Positions 1 to 10,720 of a stretch of DNA of 64,000 nucleotides are shown here, one piece after another. A model generated the notes under the pieces. The model saw nothing but the letters and a program-made list of their open reading frames with translations. It did no database searches and was not told the origin of the DNA. The DNA is from Myotis daubentonii. Taxonomy: Eukaryota; Chordata; Mammalia; Chiroptera; Vespertilionidae. The translations under genes and the position numbers were made by a program. How positions within the stretch are numbered: position 1 is the stretch's first letter; the number at the start of each line of letters is the position of its first letter. Location: NCBI RefSeq assembly GCF_963259705.1, contig NC_081840.1, positions 101,600,626 through 101,664,625 of the forward strand, given 5' to 3'.

Positions 1-81
1 TGTGCCCTTGACTGGAATTGAACCTGGGACCTTTCAGTTCACAGGCTGATGCTCTATCCACTGAGCAAAACCATCTAGGGC
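1..81 (-). repeat. Ves SINE, partial at window edge
   Basis: This is the tRNA-like head of a bat Ves SINE read in reverse complement: the GACTGGAATTGAACCTGGGA box-B-like stretch is followed by TCTATCCACTGAGCAAAACC and ends at AGGGC. The A-rich tail lies outside the window. It abuts an old L1. Confidence 0.85.
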
Positions 82-317
82 TAAAGTGAATTTTTAAATT
101 GTGGTTAAAATAAAACATAAGATATATCCCCTTAAGAAATTCTTAAGTGTACCACACAAAATTGTTAACTGTAAGCAAAATGTTATACAGCAGATCTCTG
201 GAACTTTTTCATGTTGTAAAATTGAAACTTTATACCTATTGAATAGGAAATCACTTTTCCCCCCATTCCCAGTTATGTCAATAATCATCATTCTGCTTTG
301 TGCTTTTATGAGCTTAA
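82..317 (-). mobile_element. Old L1 (L1M-type) 3' region, part 1
   Basis: The sequence resembles the mammalian L1M 3' end in antisense (TTCTTAAGTGTACC followed by a GGAACTTTTTCATGTTGTAAAA block). It breaks at base 317 with an A and resumes at 1052 with a T on the far side of a Helitron, as expected for A^T Helitron targeting. It is heavily diverged and has no usable ORF. Confidence 0.65.
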
Positions 318-1051
318 CTAGGGGCCCGGTGCACGAAATTCATGCCCTGGGTGTGGGGGGAAGGGAGCGTCCCTCAGCCCAGCCTGCCCCCTCTCACATA
401 CTGGGAGCCCTCAGGTGTTGACCCCCATCACCCTCCAATCGCAGGATCGGCCCCTTGCCCAGGCCTGATGCCTCTGGCCTAGGTGTCTGGCCCGGGCAGT
501 GGGGACCTGCAGTGGCAGCAGGGGGTGCCGCGATCGCGCGGGCTCCGCCCCTGCCCCTGCAGGACGCCTCTGGCTGAGGCGTCCAGCCCGGGCAGCGTGG
601 ACCTGCAGCTGCAGCGGCCCCGCAATCGTGGGCTCCGCTTTAGGCCCAGGCAAGGGACCCCTAGCTCCTGGGACTGCCAGCTTCGACCGTGCCCAGCTCC
701 CATCGCTGGCTCCACCCCTACTTCCTGCTATTACCGGCCAGGGCGGCAAAGGCACCTGATTCTCTGATCATGGCTCGGGGGCAGGGCAAAGGCGGCCCCA
801 GGGCCGCCTTTGCCCTGCCCCCCAGCTCTTAGCTCCCCCCTGGGTTTCTGATCACTGTCAGTGGCAGGGGGCTTCTTCCTGCTTTCCCTTTCGCCTCCCT
901 GCATTGTGCCTACATATGCAAATTAACCGCCATCTTGTTGGCAGTCAACTGCCAATCTTAGTTGGCAGTTAATTTGCATATAGCCCTGATTAGCCAATGA
1001 AAAGGGTATCGTCGTACGCCAATTACCATTTTTCTCTTTTATTAGTGTAGA
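318..1051 (-). mobile_element. Non-autonomous HeliBat-type Helitron (subfamily H-GC), copy 1
   Basis: On the minus strand it starts TCTACACTAATAAAAGAG at 1051 and ends CTAG at 318-321, next to a short GTGCACGAAATTCATGC-type terminal hairpin. The flanks are A and T and rejoin an L1. The 734 bp element encodes no Rep/helicase, so it depends on an autonomous partner. The cargo is GC-rich and contains a 21 bp perfect inverted repeat around 778-825, and a subterminal pair of inverted ATTTGCATAT/ATATGCAAAT blocks around 910-985. Closely related copies lie at 33307-34030, 42126-42867 and 60828-61568. Confidence 0.93.
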
Positions 1052-1640
1052 TTACTTTAGATACCTCATATATGTGGAATCAGGGTATTTGTTCTGTTAT
1101 TGGTTTATTTCACTTTGCACAAAGCCTTCAAGGTTCATTTATATTGCTGTATACAATAGGATTTTCTACTTTAAAAAGACTGAATATTCCTCAGTGTGTG
1201 TGTATTACATTTTCTTATCCATTAACTGTGTATGGACATTAAGGTTGCTTCTACAGCTTCGCTATTGTGAATAATGATGCAGTGACATGGAAACGCAAAT
1301 ATGTCTTTGAGGTTCTGATATGAACTCTTACATAAATACCATATGATAATATCATATGATCCAGAAATCCTACTCCTTTTTAATCCTCACACACATGCGC
1401 TGCCTGGGGATTGAACCTGCAATCTGGGTATGTGCCCTGACTGGGAATTGAACCCATGGTCCTTCAGTGTACAAGAAAATGCTCCAAACAACTGAATTAC
1501 ACAGACCAGAGCATGGTAGTTCTATTTTTAATATTTTGAGGAACCTTAATACTGTTTTCCATAAAGGCTGAACCATTTAACATTCCTATCCACAGTGAAC
1601 AATAATTATATTTTCTCCACATCCTTTCCAACACTGTATT
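1052..1640 (-). mobile_element. Old L1 (L1M-type) part 2, continuing past the Helitron
   Basis: Antisense L1 3' sequence resumes with TTACTTTAGATACCTCATAT, the expected continuation of the segment ending at 317. The late part (from about 1515) matches the L1 ORF2 C-terminal/3' stretch (TTTTGAGGAACC, CTGTTTTCCATA, CTCCACATCCTTTCCAAC). A Ves-like SINE interrupts it at about 1378-1508. Confidence 0.65.
1378..1508 (-). repeat. Diverged Ves-like SINE
   Basis: It contains GGGATTGAACCTGCAATCTG, TATGTGCCCTGACTGG and a decayed tRNA-like head that ends near AGACCAGAGCA. It is much more diverged than the copies at 38.3 and 50.0 kb, so it is an older insertion inside the L1M. Confidence 0.7.
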
Positions 1641-1800
1641 ATTATTATTATCATTATTATTTAACTTCTAGATATTTTATTAGGAAAATTCTGTTTCAGA
1701 TATTTACTTTCTGCTTAAGAAGTTATGTTAACTCTAACTTCCATTTTGGGCAGGAACAGCTAATTTATAAAATCATTTCTTTTATTTATTAAATATATAG
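1637..1800. other. Short AT-rich interval with a TTA microsatellite
   Basis: A small (TTA)n tract at about 1637-1662 is followed by AT-rich sequence. I see no exon or recognisable repeat in it. Confidence 0.5.
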
Positions 1801-1995
1801 TACATACTGTGTGCCAGAGCTGTGAGTTCAATTACAAGTCAGAGCACATATTTAGATTGCAGATTTGATTGCCAGACATGGTATGTGCTGGAAGCAACCA
1901 ATTAATGTTTCTCCCACATCAATGTTTCTATCTCTCCTCTCCTCTCTCTCTAAAATCAATAAATCACATCCTCGGGTAAGAATTAAAGAAAAAAA
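1801..1995 (+). repeat. Ves-type SINE, old
   Basis: In plus orientation, decayed tRNA-like sequence is followed by GGTATGTGCTGGAAGCAACC, TGTTTCTCCCACATCAATGT, a CTCTCCTCTCC pyrimidine run and AAAATCAATAAA, which is the canonical order of a Ves body and tail. Confidence 0.75.
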
Positions 1996-2009
1996 GATTT
2001 AATGATACT

Positions 2010-2305
2010 ATTTTCCCCTCACTCTCCTAAGACTGAAGATCTATGCCAGATATCTATTCTTGGCTTACTTGGATTAGTGCTTTGTTTTTTTTAGATGGTC
2101 CAATTGTTTGTTTATTTTCAGAACTACTTCCCTTTTTTAAAAAAACCTAGATTTAATATAATTTAATTTTTTGGTATGTGTTCAACATTAATCTGCTTCC
2201 CAAATATTACATATACAAAAGGTTTACTTTAAGAAGTATCATCCCTCCTATAAACTTTTCCTTTGCTTTCCAAGTCCTCCTGCCACCCCCTTGAAGGTAA
2301 CTTAA
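2010..2305 (+). other. Duplicated intron unit, copy A, upstream part
   Basis: This segment is paralogous to about 57020-57240. Both share TTACTTGGATTAGT near the start and a CCAAGT..CCTC..GGTAACT motif near the end. In this copy the unit is interrupted at 2306 by Helitron sequence and an L1 piece, then resumes at about 3880. Confidence 0.6.
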
Positions 2306-3594
2306 TCTATACTAATAATAGCCTAGGGCCCTCAGTACCTAAACAACCAGATGGACGACCAGTCACCAGGAAGTGCATGGAGCAACTCTCAGTCCCTTCC
2401 CTGCGACCCATAGACTCCTATCACAGCAAGATTGGTGGCAGGCAGGCTGGTGGGCCTGAGGGGGGGTGGGGGGGGTTGGCGGGGCAAGGCAGGGCAGTGA
2501 GGTCATTAGCCTCTGGCCCAGGTTTGGGCCAGAGGCCTAATGACCTCACCACTGCCATGGCGGCTGTGGGTCAGGCCCAGAGAGAGGTACAGAGAGAGAG
2601 GCAGGGCCTGATCTGCAGCCTCCGTGGCTGATGGTGAGGCCTGGAGAGAGAGAGAGGCAGGGCCTGATCAACAGCTGTTGCAGAGGCTGAGGATCAGGCC
2701 TGGAGATAGGCCCAGAGAGATAGAGAGCTGTCAGTGGGGCCATTCTGGATTTTCCAGAAAAGCCAATGGCTGCCTAGGAGGCGGAGCTTTTGATGCTGAC
2801 TGGCATAGAAACTGACCAATCAGAACCAAATCTGGGTGAACTGCAAAGGCAGAACCTAAGGTGGGGGCTGAGGAGGGGTTTTAAGGGCAACAGCTATTTG
2901 GTGTAAGGTGTAAGAAAGTGATTCAAGTTTTTAATGACCGGTTTGGCAGTATAGTGTATATGGCTGACTATCAGTCCAGATATAGGGATTATGTGTTTTT
3001 GTCTGCCAAGAGCATCTCCTCCTGCTGAAAAAGGCTTCCCCCTCCTCCACCCCCCATTTAAGAAATTCTATCCTATATAAGTTATTTATACTAATAAAAG
3101 GATAATATGCTAATTAGACTTGGTCGACCGGCCATCTTCCAGACGTGGAACTTCCTTCTGGACAAAGCCATGGTGGTGGGTGGCCAAGGCAGAGGCAGTT
3201 AGGGGCGATCAGGCTGGCAGGGAAGGGCAGTTGGTGAGATCAGGCTGGCAGGGGAGGGCAGTTGTGGACAACCAGGCTGGCAGGGGAGAGCAGTTAGGGG
3301 TGATCAGGCTGGCAGGGGAGGGCAGTTGGGGGCAACCAGGCCTGCCTGCAGGGGAGCAGTTAGGCATCAATGAGGCCAGTAGAGGAGTAGTTAGGGGGCA
3401 ATCAGGCTGTCAGGCAGAAGCGGTTAGGGGCAATCAGGCAGGCGGGCAGGCAAGCGGTTAGTAGCCAGCAGTCCCGGATTGTGAGAGGGATATCTGACTA
3501 CTGCTTTATGCCTAAGGGGTCCCAGATTGAAGAGGGTGCAGGCTGGGCTGAGAGACATCCCCCTACCCCTGGTGCATGTGCACCAGGACTCTAG
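2306..3594 (+). mobile_element. Tandem or composite Helitron (two modules)
   Basis: The first module starts TCTATACTAATAATAGCC at 2306 after an A. A second 5'-like terminus (TCCTATATAA, then TATACTAATAAAAGG) occurs at about 3071-3100. The second module ends in a 9 bp stem CCTGGTGCA-TG-TGCACCAGG and CTAG at 3591-3594, followed by T. No clean CTAG is visible between the modules. The cargo of the second module holds short tandem repeats of GGCTGGCAGGGGAGGGCAGTT (3205-3440). No Rep/helicase ORF is present. Confidence 0.8.
3205..3440 (+). repeat. Tandem repeat inside Helitron cargo
   Basis: About six imperfect copies of a roughly 40 bp unit built on ATCAGGCTGGCAGGGGAGGG and CAGTT. Related runs occur in the Helitron modules at 7200-7340 (reverse) and 58240-58410, so the repeat belongs to the element family rather than the locus. 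Confidence 0.75.
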
Positions 3595-3840
3595 TTGGTT
3601 AATAAGATTAAATAGGCCTCAAGTGTACAATTCTACGTTATATCATCTGTATTTTGCATTGTGACAGTGTTTGATTCTCAAGCATAAGATTTTCCAAAAG
3701 TCAAATTATCTTCTGTCATCATATATTTGACCTCCTTTACAACTGCCCACTCCCATCTGTGAGTTTTTTTCTGTTTGTTTTTCTTGTTTTTATTTCACTT
3801 TCTGTTTTATATCCCACATATGACTGAAATCATACGGAGC
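3595..3840 (-). mobile_element. L1 3'-end fragment
   Basis: TTGGTTAATAAGATT followed by CAAGTGTACAATTCTACG and a CATATATTTGACC stretch matches the antisense L1 3' UTR that also flanks the Helitron array at 62054. It is 5'-truncated, ending near ATATGACTGAAATCATACGG. Confidence 0.7.
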
Positions 3841-4228
3841 CCAGATAGCATACTCAGTAGAACATCAGACTTTTAAGTATACTGTTTTCTGATTTATAAT
3901 TTTTTGTGTTTTATTTTGTAAGTGTGTATTTCTTTCTACTTTTTTTTTCTTATTTCCCCTTTGTTTTTACCTAAAAGGTAGCATACTGGATATCCTGTTT
4001 TCAACTTTTTTTTTCCACTTAGCATTATGTCCTCCAATAAAGAAACACGACCTAATTAAAATTGTTTTCGCAATTTTCATGTTAGACCTAGCATTACGGT
4101 AATTTACTTACAACTTTCTAGAAATGAGGGGTAAAGCTCTTGTATACTTGTTTTAAACTTGAAATCTAGATATTTCACAATAGATTTGTGCTTTTTATTT
4201 AGTAAACTAAATGCATCTCTTTATGTAG

Positions 4229-4336
4229 CTCATGATAAAGTACAGGATGAAAATCTTGTGTTTGAGAGTCAAAGACTATCAAGACAATCCATGGACAAGT
4301 TGGAAAACAAAACTTCTAGAACAAATAGACGCCATG
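4229..4336 (+). CDS. CCDC7: Internal exon A of an exon-repeat coiled-coil gene (CCDC7-like)
   Basis: This is a 108 bp candidate exon. A pyrimidine-rich tract and TTTATGTAG acceptor precede it and a CATG|GTAAGT donor follows. It is open for 36 codons in phase 1, both entering and leaving, so skipping or duplicating it keeps the frame. The peptide begins (A)HDKVQDENLVFESQRL and is hydrophilic, with a basic C-terminus. Flanking intron for several hundred bases is paralogous to the flanks of the exons at 38128 and 57850. Its resemblance to the repeated VPDENLM-type segments of CCDC7, a poorly characterised testis coiled-coil protein, is from memory and unchecked. An unrelated gene with the same exon-repeat habit remains possible. 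No promoter, start or stop is in the window. Confidence 0.6.
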
Positions 4337-4726
4337 GTAAGTAAAATAATTATAGTTATGTTTAAATTATTTTATGTTAAGAACATCAAAATATTTTGAG
4401 GGGATTATCAATATGTGCTTGAGCACATATTTTGTAGAAATTTTACACTTTGATGTGTTTAAAACTTTAAATTATTAGAAAACTAAATTTAAAGAAAGCA
4501 TAGGTACCATTTGTTAGGTATTTGTGTGGCTAATGACTAATATGCCTCCATTCACACTCATGAAAACTATTCACACAAATTTCCCACATCACTTCTAAGT
4601 CTATTTAAATAAGTAGTTTACCTCTGTGGCTTTGCAGTCTTCTTTCACTCATTTTGCACAAATGAGAAGAAATCTTGGTATTTGGCATATCCAGAAATTT
4701 TAAAATAAATTTGTTTTTCTATTTAG

Positions 4727-4855
4727 CATTTCATGTAACTCAGAAAAATGATATGGAATCTGATGAAAAAGAATCGTCTGAGGATGTGGATTTTTTTTTA
4801 AGAAGCCAATCTGAAATGAACAATCTTAAAGCTACCGAAAATGAGACTCTTAATA
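4727..4855 (+). CDS. CCDC7: Internal exon B of the same gene (CCDC7-like)
   Basis: This is a 129 bp candidate exon with a TTTTTCTATTTAG acceptor and an AATA|GTAAGT donor. It is open for 43 codons and again phase 1-1, so it splices in frame to exon A 390 bp upstream. The peptide is acidic and serine-rich in the middle (DEKESSEDVDFFLRSQSE) and ends near NNLKATENETLN. It is not obviously a copy of exon A. From memory it resembles the segment that follows the VPDEN-type repeat in CCDC7 (an NLKAT motif). The compact A-B pair contrasts with the 33 kb gap to the next recognisable exon. RNA evidence would be needed to show that it is used. Confidence 0.58.
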
Positions 4856-5007
4856 GTAAGTAATTAATTACAACTCTTGTAAAATTAATTTCAATTAAAT
4901 TTAGGGGGACTTTCTTCCATTACTTATAAATATGTCTACAAATATTTTGTTTATAGTTCTAGCTATTTATTAGTTATTTACTTCAGTATTTATAAATCCT
5001 GTCTTAG
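4856..5007 (+). other. Intron 3' of exon B
   Basis: AT-rich intron sequence starting at the GTAAGT donor. No other feature is seen before the SINE at 5008. Confidence 0.5.
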
Positions 5008-5200
5008 ATGTTGGTTGGGCATTATCCTATGCACTGAAATATTGCCAGTTCTATTCCCTGTCAGGGCACATGCCCAGTTGCAGGTTCAATCCCTGGAGGG
5101 AGTCAATCTATGTTTATCTTTCACATGGATGTTTCTCTCTTTCTCTACCTCTCCCTTCTTATCTCTCTCTAAAAATAAATTAAAAATCTTAAAAAAATGT
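5008..5200 (+). repeat. Old Ves-type SINE
   Basis: In plus orientation, TTCTATTCCCTGTCAGGGCA, CATGCCCAGTTGCAGGTTCA and GGATGTTTCTCTCTTTCTCT run into AAAAATAAATTAAAAATC. It is an older member of the family with many substitutions. Confidence 0.75.
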
Positions 5201-5810
5201 CCTACAATGATTATTGATTTCTCTATTTCTTCCTATGTTGTATCAGATTTTGCTTTAAACCTTGAGACTTTATTATAAAAATACATATAAATTAAAAAGT
5301 AATACTATTTCTAGATAGAAACTCTTTGTCCTAATGAAAGGACCCACTTTATTATTTTATAGTTTTTGTTTGTTTGCCTTAAAAACTTCTAGGCCTGCTA
5401 TTAATGTGGCTCCACCAACTTCTAATTGGTATTTGCATGATACACTTTTTTCTATCTTGTTGCTTTTAAACTTTCTGTATTTTTATGACTTTTCTATATC
5501 ACTTCTATGAAGCTTATAGTTATATATATAAAAAATTCCATCTTATACCTTTGTCTTTTAATTAGCACTTGTAATCACACTTGTTCTAATTATGATATTT
5601 AGAGGTTTAAGTTACATCATTTTTTGTGCTTCCTATTTTTTATGCCTGATTTAAGTTTCTTTTAATCTTTTCTCTGCTTTATATTTTTATGTTGTTACAT
5701 ATTTTTCCATATATATCTGATGCCTAGAATTTTAACTATTTTAAAGTGTGAATATGCCAAGGAAACTAGAGAATATTTTAATTATTCATATTTTAAATTA
5801 TTGATGTCTT
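5201..5810. other. AT-rich intron, nothing recognised
   Basis: About 600 bp of AT-rich sequence with many short T runs. I find no convincing exon, RNA gene or identifiable repeat here. Confidence 0.5.
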
Positions 5811-6071
5811 TGAGTATCTAAATTATCCTATTCCCCCACTCTCTTTGCCTCCATCAACCCAGCCCCCAACCCCTTCTGGCCATCACCACACTGTTGTCTG
5901 TGTCCACACCCATCTATCAATTGACACTTAGGTTGAATCCATATTTTGGTTATTGTCAATAATGTGTAATGAACATAGGGGTGTAAATGTCTTCTTGAAT
6001 TAATGTTTTCATTTTCTGGTCTTGCAAAATGAGTTTGGAAATATTCTTTTGTCTTCAATGTTATGTAATAA
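5811..6071 (-). mobile_element. Old L1 fragment, interrupted by a Helitron
   Basis: Antisense L1 3'-like sequence: CCCCACTCTCTTTGCC, GTCTGTGTCCACACCC, TCATTTTCTGGTCTTG. It breaks at 6071 (A) where a Helitron begins. Confidence 0.55.
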
Positions 6072-6407
6072 CTAGAGGCCCGGTGCATGGAATTCATACA
6101 CAGGGGGTGGGTGGGAGTCCCTCAGCCCATTCTGCACCCTCTCCAATCTGGGAGACCTCAGGGGATGTTCTACTGATGGCTTAGGCCCACTGCTTGTGGT
6201 TCTCTGCTCTCTGCAGGGCCCACTTGGCTGCTTCTGGGTCACTGTGGGCAATGGCCAAGCAGGCCCTGTTCTAGGCAGCCACCCCTGGGACTGGAGGACT
6301 CCAGCAGGGCTGAGAGGACTGGGCACTGCCATCTTGTGGCTATGGGTGCCACCATCTTTGTGTTGGAGTGATGGTTAATTTGCATATTACTCTTTTATTA
6401 GATAGGA
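6072..6407 (-). mobile_element. Short non-autonomous Helitron
   Basis: The minus-strand 5' end TCCTATCTAATAAAAGAG lies at 6407 and the 3' CTAG at 6072-6075, next to GGCCCGGTGCATGGAATTC. Flanking bases are A and T. The 336 bp element is too short for any transposition protein. It shares termini with the others but not the GC-rich palindrome cargo. Confidence 0.9.
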
Positions 6408-6707
6408 TATAAGAATAGGCATTAACTCTCCTTTTAATGTTTGAAACTTGTGAAGCCATCTGGGTCTGGACCTTTTTGTTAGAGGTTTTTTGATGACTGA
6501 TTAATTGTAATTACCCATAATTAATCTATTCAGATTTTTCATTTCTTTGTCATTAAATCTTGGAAGATTTTATATTTCTAGGAATTTATCTGTTTCTTCT
6601 AAATTGTTCACTTGTTGGTGTATAATTATTCATAGTCTTCTCTAATGATCTTTTGTATATCTATGTGATTGGTAGAAATTTCTTCATTTTCATATCTTAT
6701 TTTAAAA
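6408..6707 (-). mobile_element. Old L1 ORF2 (RT region) fragment
   Basis: Antisense match to the L1 stretch encoding the PSGPDGF-like RT motif (GAAGCCATCTGGGTCTGGAC) and the IPK/NQ region upstream. It is diverged, with stops in every frame. Confidence 0.65.
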
Positions 6708-7084
6708 AATTTATCTTTGTTGTTGAAAGTATATATTTTTTTCATTGACTCTATCCTCCCCACTCCTTACCCCTCCCCAGGCCTGCCCCACATTATTGTC
6801 TGAGTCCATAGGTTTTGCATATATGTCCTTTAAGGTCTTTGGGTAATCCCTTCCTGCCCCACCCCCCCCCCCTTCCCTCTGAGAATAATCAGCTTGTTGC
6901 ATGCTTCCATGTATTTGGATCTATTTTGTTCATCAGTTTATTTTGTTCATTAGATTCCACATATAAATGGGATCATGTGATATTTGTCTATTAATGACAG
7001 GCTTATTTTACTTAGCATAACACTTTCGAGTTCCCCCCATGCTGTCCTAAAGGGTAAGAGATCCTTCGTTTTTTTATAGCTGCA
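6708..7084 (-). mobile_element. L1 3' end, part 1 (L1-C)
   Basis: Antisense L1 3' UTR and ORF2 C-terminal sequence (CCTCCCCAGGCCTG, CAGTTTATTTTGTTCAT, ACTTAGCATAACAC). It stops at TTTTATAGCTGCA where a Helitron is inserted, and continues at 7438 with TAGTATT. Confidence 0.75.
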
Positions 7085-7437
7085 CTAGAGACCTGGTGCA
7101 TGAAATTCATGCATGCGGGGTGGGGGGGAGGTGTCCTTCAGCCAGGACTGCACACTCTCACAATCCTGGGCCCCTCGGGGGATGTCCGACTGATGGTTTA
7201 GGCCCGATCCTGCAGGGATCCCTAAATATTCTGCCTGCTTGCCTCATCCCCTCTAACTGCTTGCCTGTCTGCCTGATCGTCCCTAACCACTCTTCCTGCC
7301 TGCCTGATCACCCTTAATTGCTTGCCTGCCTGCCTGGTTGCCCCTTCCTCTGCTTCAGCTCCTGTCACTCCGGCTTCATCCGGAAGGTCGTTCAGCTGTC
7401 CAGTCTAATTAGCATATGATACTTTCATTATTATAGA
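7085..7437 (-). mobile_element. Short non-autonomous Helitron with L1 empty site
   Basis: The minus-strand 5' end TCTATAATAATGAAAG lies at 7437 and the 3' CTAG at 7085-7088. Joining base 7084 to 7438 gives TATAGCTGCA-TAGTATT, which is how uninterrupted L1 copies in this window read (for example near 8135). This shows insertion at A^T with no target duplication. The 353 bp element carries a reversed GCCTGCCTGATC-type tandem repeat. Confidence 0.93.
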
Positions 7438-7771
7438 TAGTATTATTATAGATATTATTTCATTGTATCAATGTACCACAGCTTTCTTATTCAGTCATCT
7501 GCTGATGGGCACTTGGGGTGTTTTTATATCTTAGCTATTGAAAATACTGCTGCTATGAACATCAGTGTGCATATATGCCTTCGGATTGGTGTTTCAGGCT
7601 TCTTAGGATATATTCCTAAAAGTGGGATCACTAGGTCAAATGGCAGTTCATTTTTATTTTTTGGAGGAAACTCCTTAATGTCTTCCATAGAGGTTATAAC
7701 AGTCTGCATTCCCACCAACAGTGCACCGGGGTTCCCTTTTCTCCACATCCTGGCCAGCACTTGTCATTTGT
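7438..7771 (-). mobile_element. L1 3' end, part 2 (L1-C, ORF2 C-terminus)
   Basis: The antisense L1 ORF2 C-terminal coding stretch resumes directly after the Helitron. The reverse frame at 7524-7760 reads [24 protein letters not shown] residues, the conserved tail of mammalian L1 ORF2p. It ends where a second L1 3' end begins near 7772. Confidence 0.8.
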
Positions 7772-10625
7772 TGATTTATTTATTTTTCCTTTGTTTTTCT
7801 TTAGTGTCTAAAGTTTTACATATGTCTCCTTTTTCCCCGATTGACTCCCCCCACCATTCCCACCCCCAAAGGAAAGCCCCCACTGCCCCAGTGTCTGTGT
7901 CAATTGGTTATGCTAATATGCATTTATACAAGTCCTTTGGCTGATCTCTAACCCCCCACAACTCCCCTGCACCTTGTCTCTGGATTTATTTTTGTTCATC
8001 AGTTTATGTTGATCATTATATCCCACATATGAGTGAGATCATGTGATATTTATCTTTCTTTGGCTTATTTTGCTTAGCATAATGCTCTCCAGTTCCATCC
8101 ATGCTACTGTAAATGGTAAAAGTTCCTTCTTTTTTATAGCAGCATAGTATTCCATTGTGTAGATGCACAACAGGTCTTTAATCCACTCATCTGCTGATGG
8201 GCAATTAAGTTGTTTCCAAATCTTAAATATTGTAAATTGTGCTACTATTAACATAAGGGTGCATATATCCTTTCTGATTGGTGTTTCTGGTTTCTGGGGA
8301 TATAGTCCTAGAAGTGGGATTATTGGGTCAAATGGGAATTCCATTTTTAACTTTTTGAGGAAACTCCTCCAAATTGTTTTCCACAGTGGCTGCACCAGTC
8401 TGCATTCCCACCAGCAGTGCCCATTTTTGATTGTACTGTTTTTCTTCCTTTGCTAAGTTGTATGAGTTCCTCGTAAATGTTGGAGATTAAACCCTTATCT
8501 GAAATAGCATTGGCAAATATATTCTCCCATGCAGTGGGCTTTCTTGTTGTTTTGTTAATGGTTTCTTTTGCTGTGAAGAAGCTTTTTATTTTGATGTAGT
8601 CCCAGTTGTTTATTTTCTCTTTAGTTTCCATTGCCCTAGGAGCTGTATTGGTAAAGATATTGCTACGATATATGTCTGATATTTTGCTGCCTATGGAGTC
8701 CTATAGGATTTTTATGGTTTTCCTTCTTACATTTAAGTCCTTTAGCCATTTTGAGTTTGTTTTTGTGTATGGTGTAAGTTGGTGATCTAGTTTCATTTTT
8801 TTACATGTACCTGACCAAATTTCCCAGCACTATTTATTGAAGAGAATGTCTTGACTCCATTGTATGCTGTTGCCTCCTTTGTCAAATATTAATTGAGGAT
8901 AATATCTTAGGTTGATTTCTGGGTTCTCTGTTCTGTTTCATTGCATCGATATGTCTTTTCTTGTGCCAGTACCAGGCAGTTTTGAGAACTGTGGCTTGGT
9001 AATATAGCTAGGTATCTGATATTGTGATCCCTTCAACTTTGTTCTTCTCTCTCAGGATCACTGTGGCTATTAAGGTCCTTTTTAATTCCAGATTAAGTTT
9101 TGGAGAGTTTTTTCTAGTTTTTTGAAATATGTTGTCAGTATATTAATGGGGATTGCATTGAATCTGTAGATTGCTTTGGGTAGTATGGACATTTTAATGA
9201 TGTTCATTCTACCAATCCATGAACATGGTATGTTCTTCCATTTGTTTAAAACATGTTAACTGTCCAGCCTGTTTTGTGTTCCGGACAGAAAGTATAGTGT
9301 CAGTCACCAGTGACTGACATGACGCTTAATGTGTAATGTCTTTTTTCAATGTCCTGTATTTTTCCGAGTACAGGTCTTATCTCTGTAGTTAAGTTTATTC
9401 CTAGGTATCTTAAATTTTTTGGTGCAATGGTAAATGGGATATATATTTTTTTAGTTTATCTTTCTGTGAGTTTATTATTGGTGTGTAAAAATGCTATAGA
9501 TTTCTGGGTGTTAATTTTGTATCCTGCTACGTTACCGAATTCATTTATTAGGCCTAGTAGTTTTTCATGGAGTCTTTGTGGTTTTCTATGTACAGTATCA
9601 TGTCATCTGTGAATAAGGACAGTTTTACCTCTTATTTTCCGACTTGGATGCATTTCATTTCTTCTTCTTGTTTGATTGCTATGGTTAGTGCTTTCAGTAC
9701 TATACCGAACATGAGTGGTGAATGTGGGCATTCATGTCATGTTCCTGTTCTTAGGGGAAATGTTTTAGTTTTTTCCCATTGAGTACAATGTTGACTATAG
9801 GATTGACACATAAGGCTTTTATTATATTGAGGTATGATCCCTCTATTCCAGGTTTGCTGGTGGTTTTTATCAAGAAAGGGTGTTGAATTTTATCAAATGC
9901 TTTTCTCTGTATTGATTGATATGATCATGTGATTTTTGTCTCTCAATTTGTTTATATGATGTATCATATTTATTGGTTTGCAGATATTGTACCATTCTTG
10001 CATCCACAAATTAAGTCACACTTGCTCATGGTGTATGATCTTTTTAATGTAATGCTGGATCTGTTTTGCTGAGAATTTTGTTGAGTATTTCATCATCTAT
10101 GTATATCAAGAATGTTGGTCTGTAGTTCTCTTTTTTTGTGGTGTCTTTATCTGGTTTTGGAATTAGGTTAATGCTTGCTTTATAGAAAGAGCTTAGAAAT
10201 GTTCCTTCCTCTTGAATTTTTTGTAGTAGTCGGAGGGGGATAGGTTTGAATGCTTGATAAAACTCCCCTGTAAAACCATCTGAAACAGGGCTTTTGTTTT
10301 CTGGAAGATTTTTGATTACTGCTCCAATTTCATCAGTAGTTATCAGCCTATTTAGGTTTTTTGATTCTTCCTGATTGAGTTTTGGAAGCTTGTATTTTTC
10401 TAAGAATATGTCCATTTCAACTAGGTTGTCCATTTTGTTGGAATGGAGTTGTTCATGGTATTTTATCATAATCCTTTGTATTTCTGTGGGATCGATTGAT
10501 ACTTCACCTCTTCCATTTCTGATTTTGTTTACTTGGGTCCTCTCTCTTTACTTCTTGGTGAGCCTGACTAGGGGTTCATTAATTTTGTTTATCCTTTCAA
10601 AAAACCAGCTCTTGGTTTTGTTGAT
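7772..10625 (-). mobile_element. L1-A, 3' part (3' UTR and ORF2)
   Basis: Antisense L1: the 3' UTR with pyrimidine-rich blocks starts near 7772, then comes the ORF2 C-terminus (8039-8395, [18 protein letters not shown]), a decayed middle, and the RT N-terminal half (10044-10469, with [12 protein letters not shown]). Multiple frameshifts and stops make it a pseudogene. It is interrupted at 10612-10625, where a retroviral RNA copy with a 14 bp duplication is inserted, and resumes at 16731. Confidence 0.88.
10612..10625. repeat. Target-site duplication, left copy (ERV retrocopy)
   Basis: TTGGTTTTGTTGAT matches 16731-16744 exactly. It is L1 ORF2 sequence. A T-rich run (antisense poly(A)) follows immediately. 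Confidence 0.93.
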
Positions 10626-10649
10626 TTTATTTTATTTTATTTTTTTTTT

Positions 10650-10720
10650 AGAGAAAGAGAGGAACCCATTTATTAACACTAGTGGCTAGTGGACTCTGGG
10701 AAATAATTTCCATATCAGAG
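10650..10720 (-). repeat. ERV R region, 3' copy
   Basis: This 71 bp stretch is nearly identical to 16659-16730 (a few substitutions, mainly in the AGAGAAA end). In sense orientation it starts CTCTGATATGGAAATT and ends at the poly(A) junction. Confidence 0.88.
10669..10674 (-). promoter_or_regulatory. Retroviral polyadenylation signal AATAAA
   Basis: AATAAA on the minus strand within R, about 19 bases before the A-tail starts at 10649. This is the normal spacing for cleavage, and it fixes the 3' end of the parent RNA. Confidence 0.85.

Noticed and set aside
1..81. tRNA gene suggested by the tRNA-like box B
   Set aside because: It is the head of a Ves SINE, whose tRNA-like part is shared by every Ves copy in the window; no cloverleaf or anticodon arm can be formed.
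3120..3461. 113-codon plus-strand frame with repeats
   Set aside because: Composed of the Helitron GGCTGGCAGGGGAGGG tandem repeat; not a gene.
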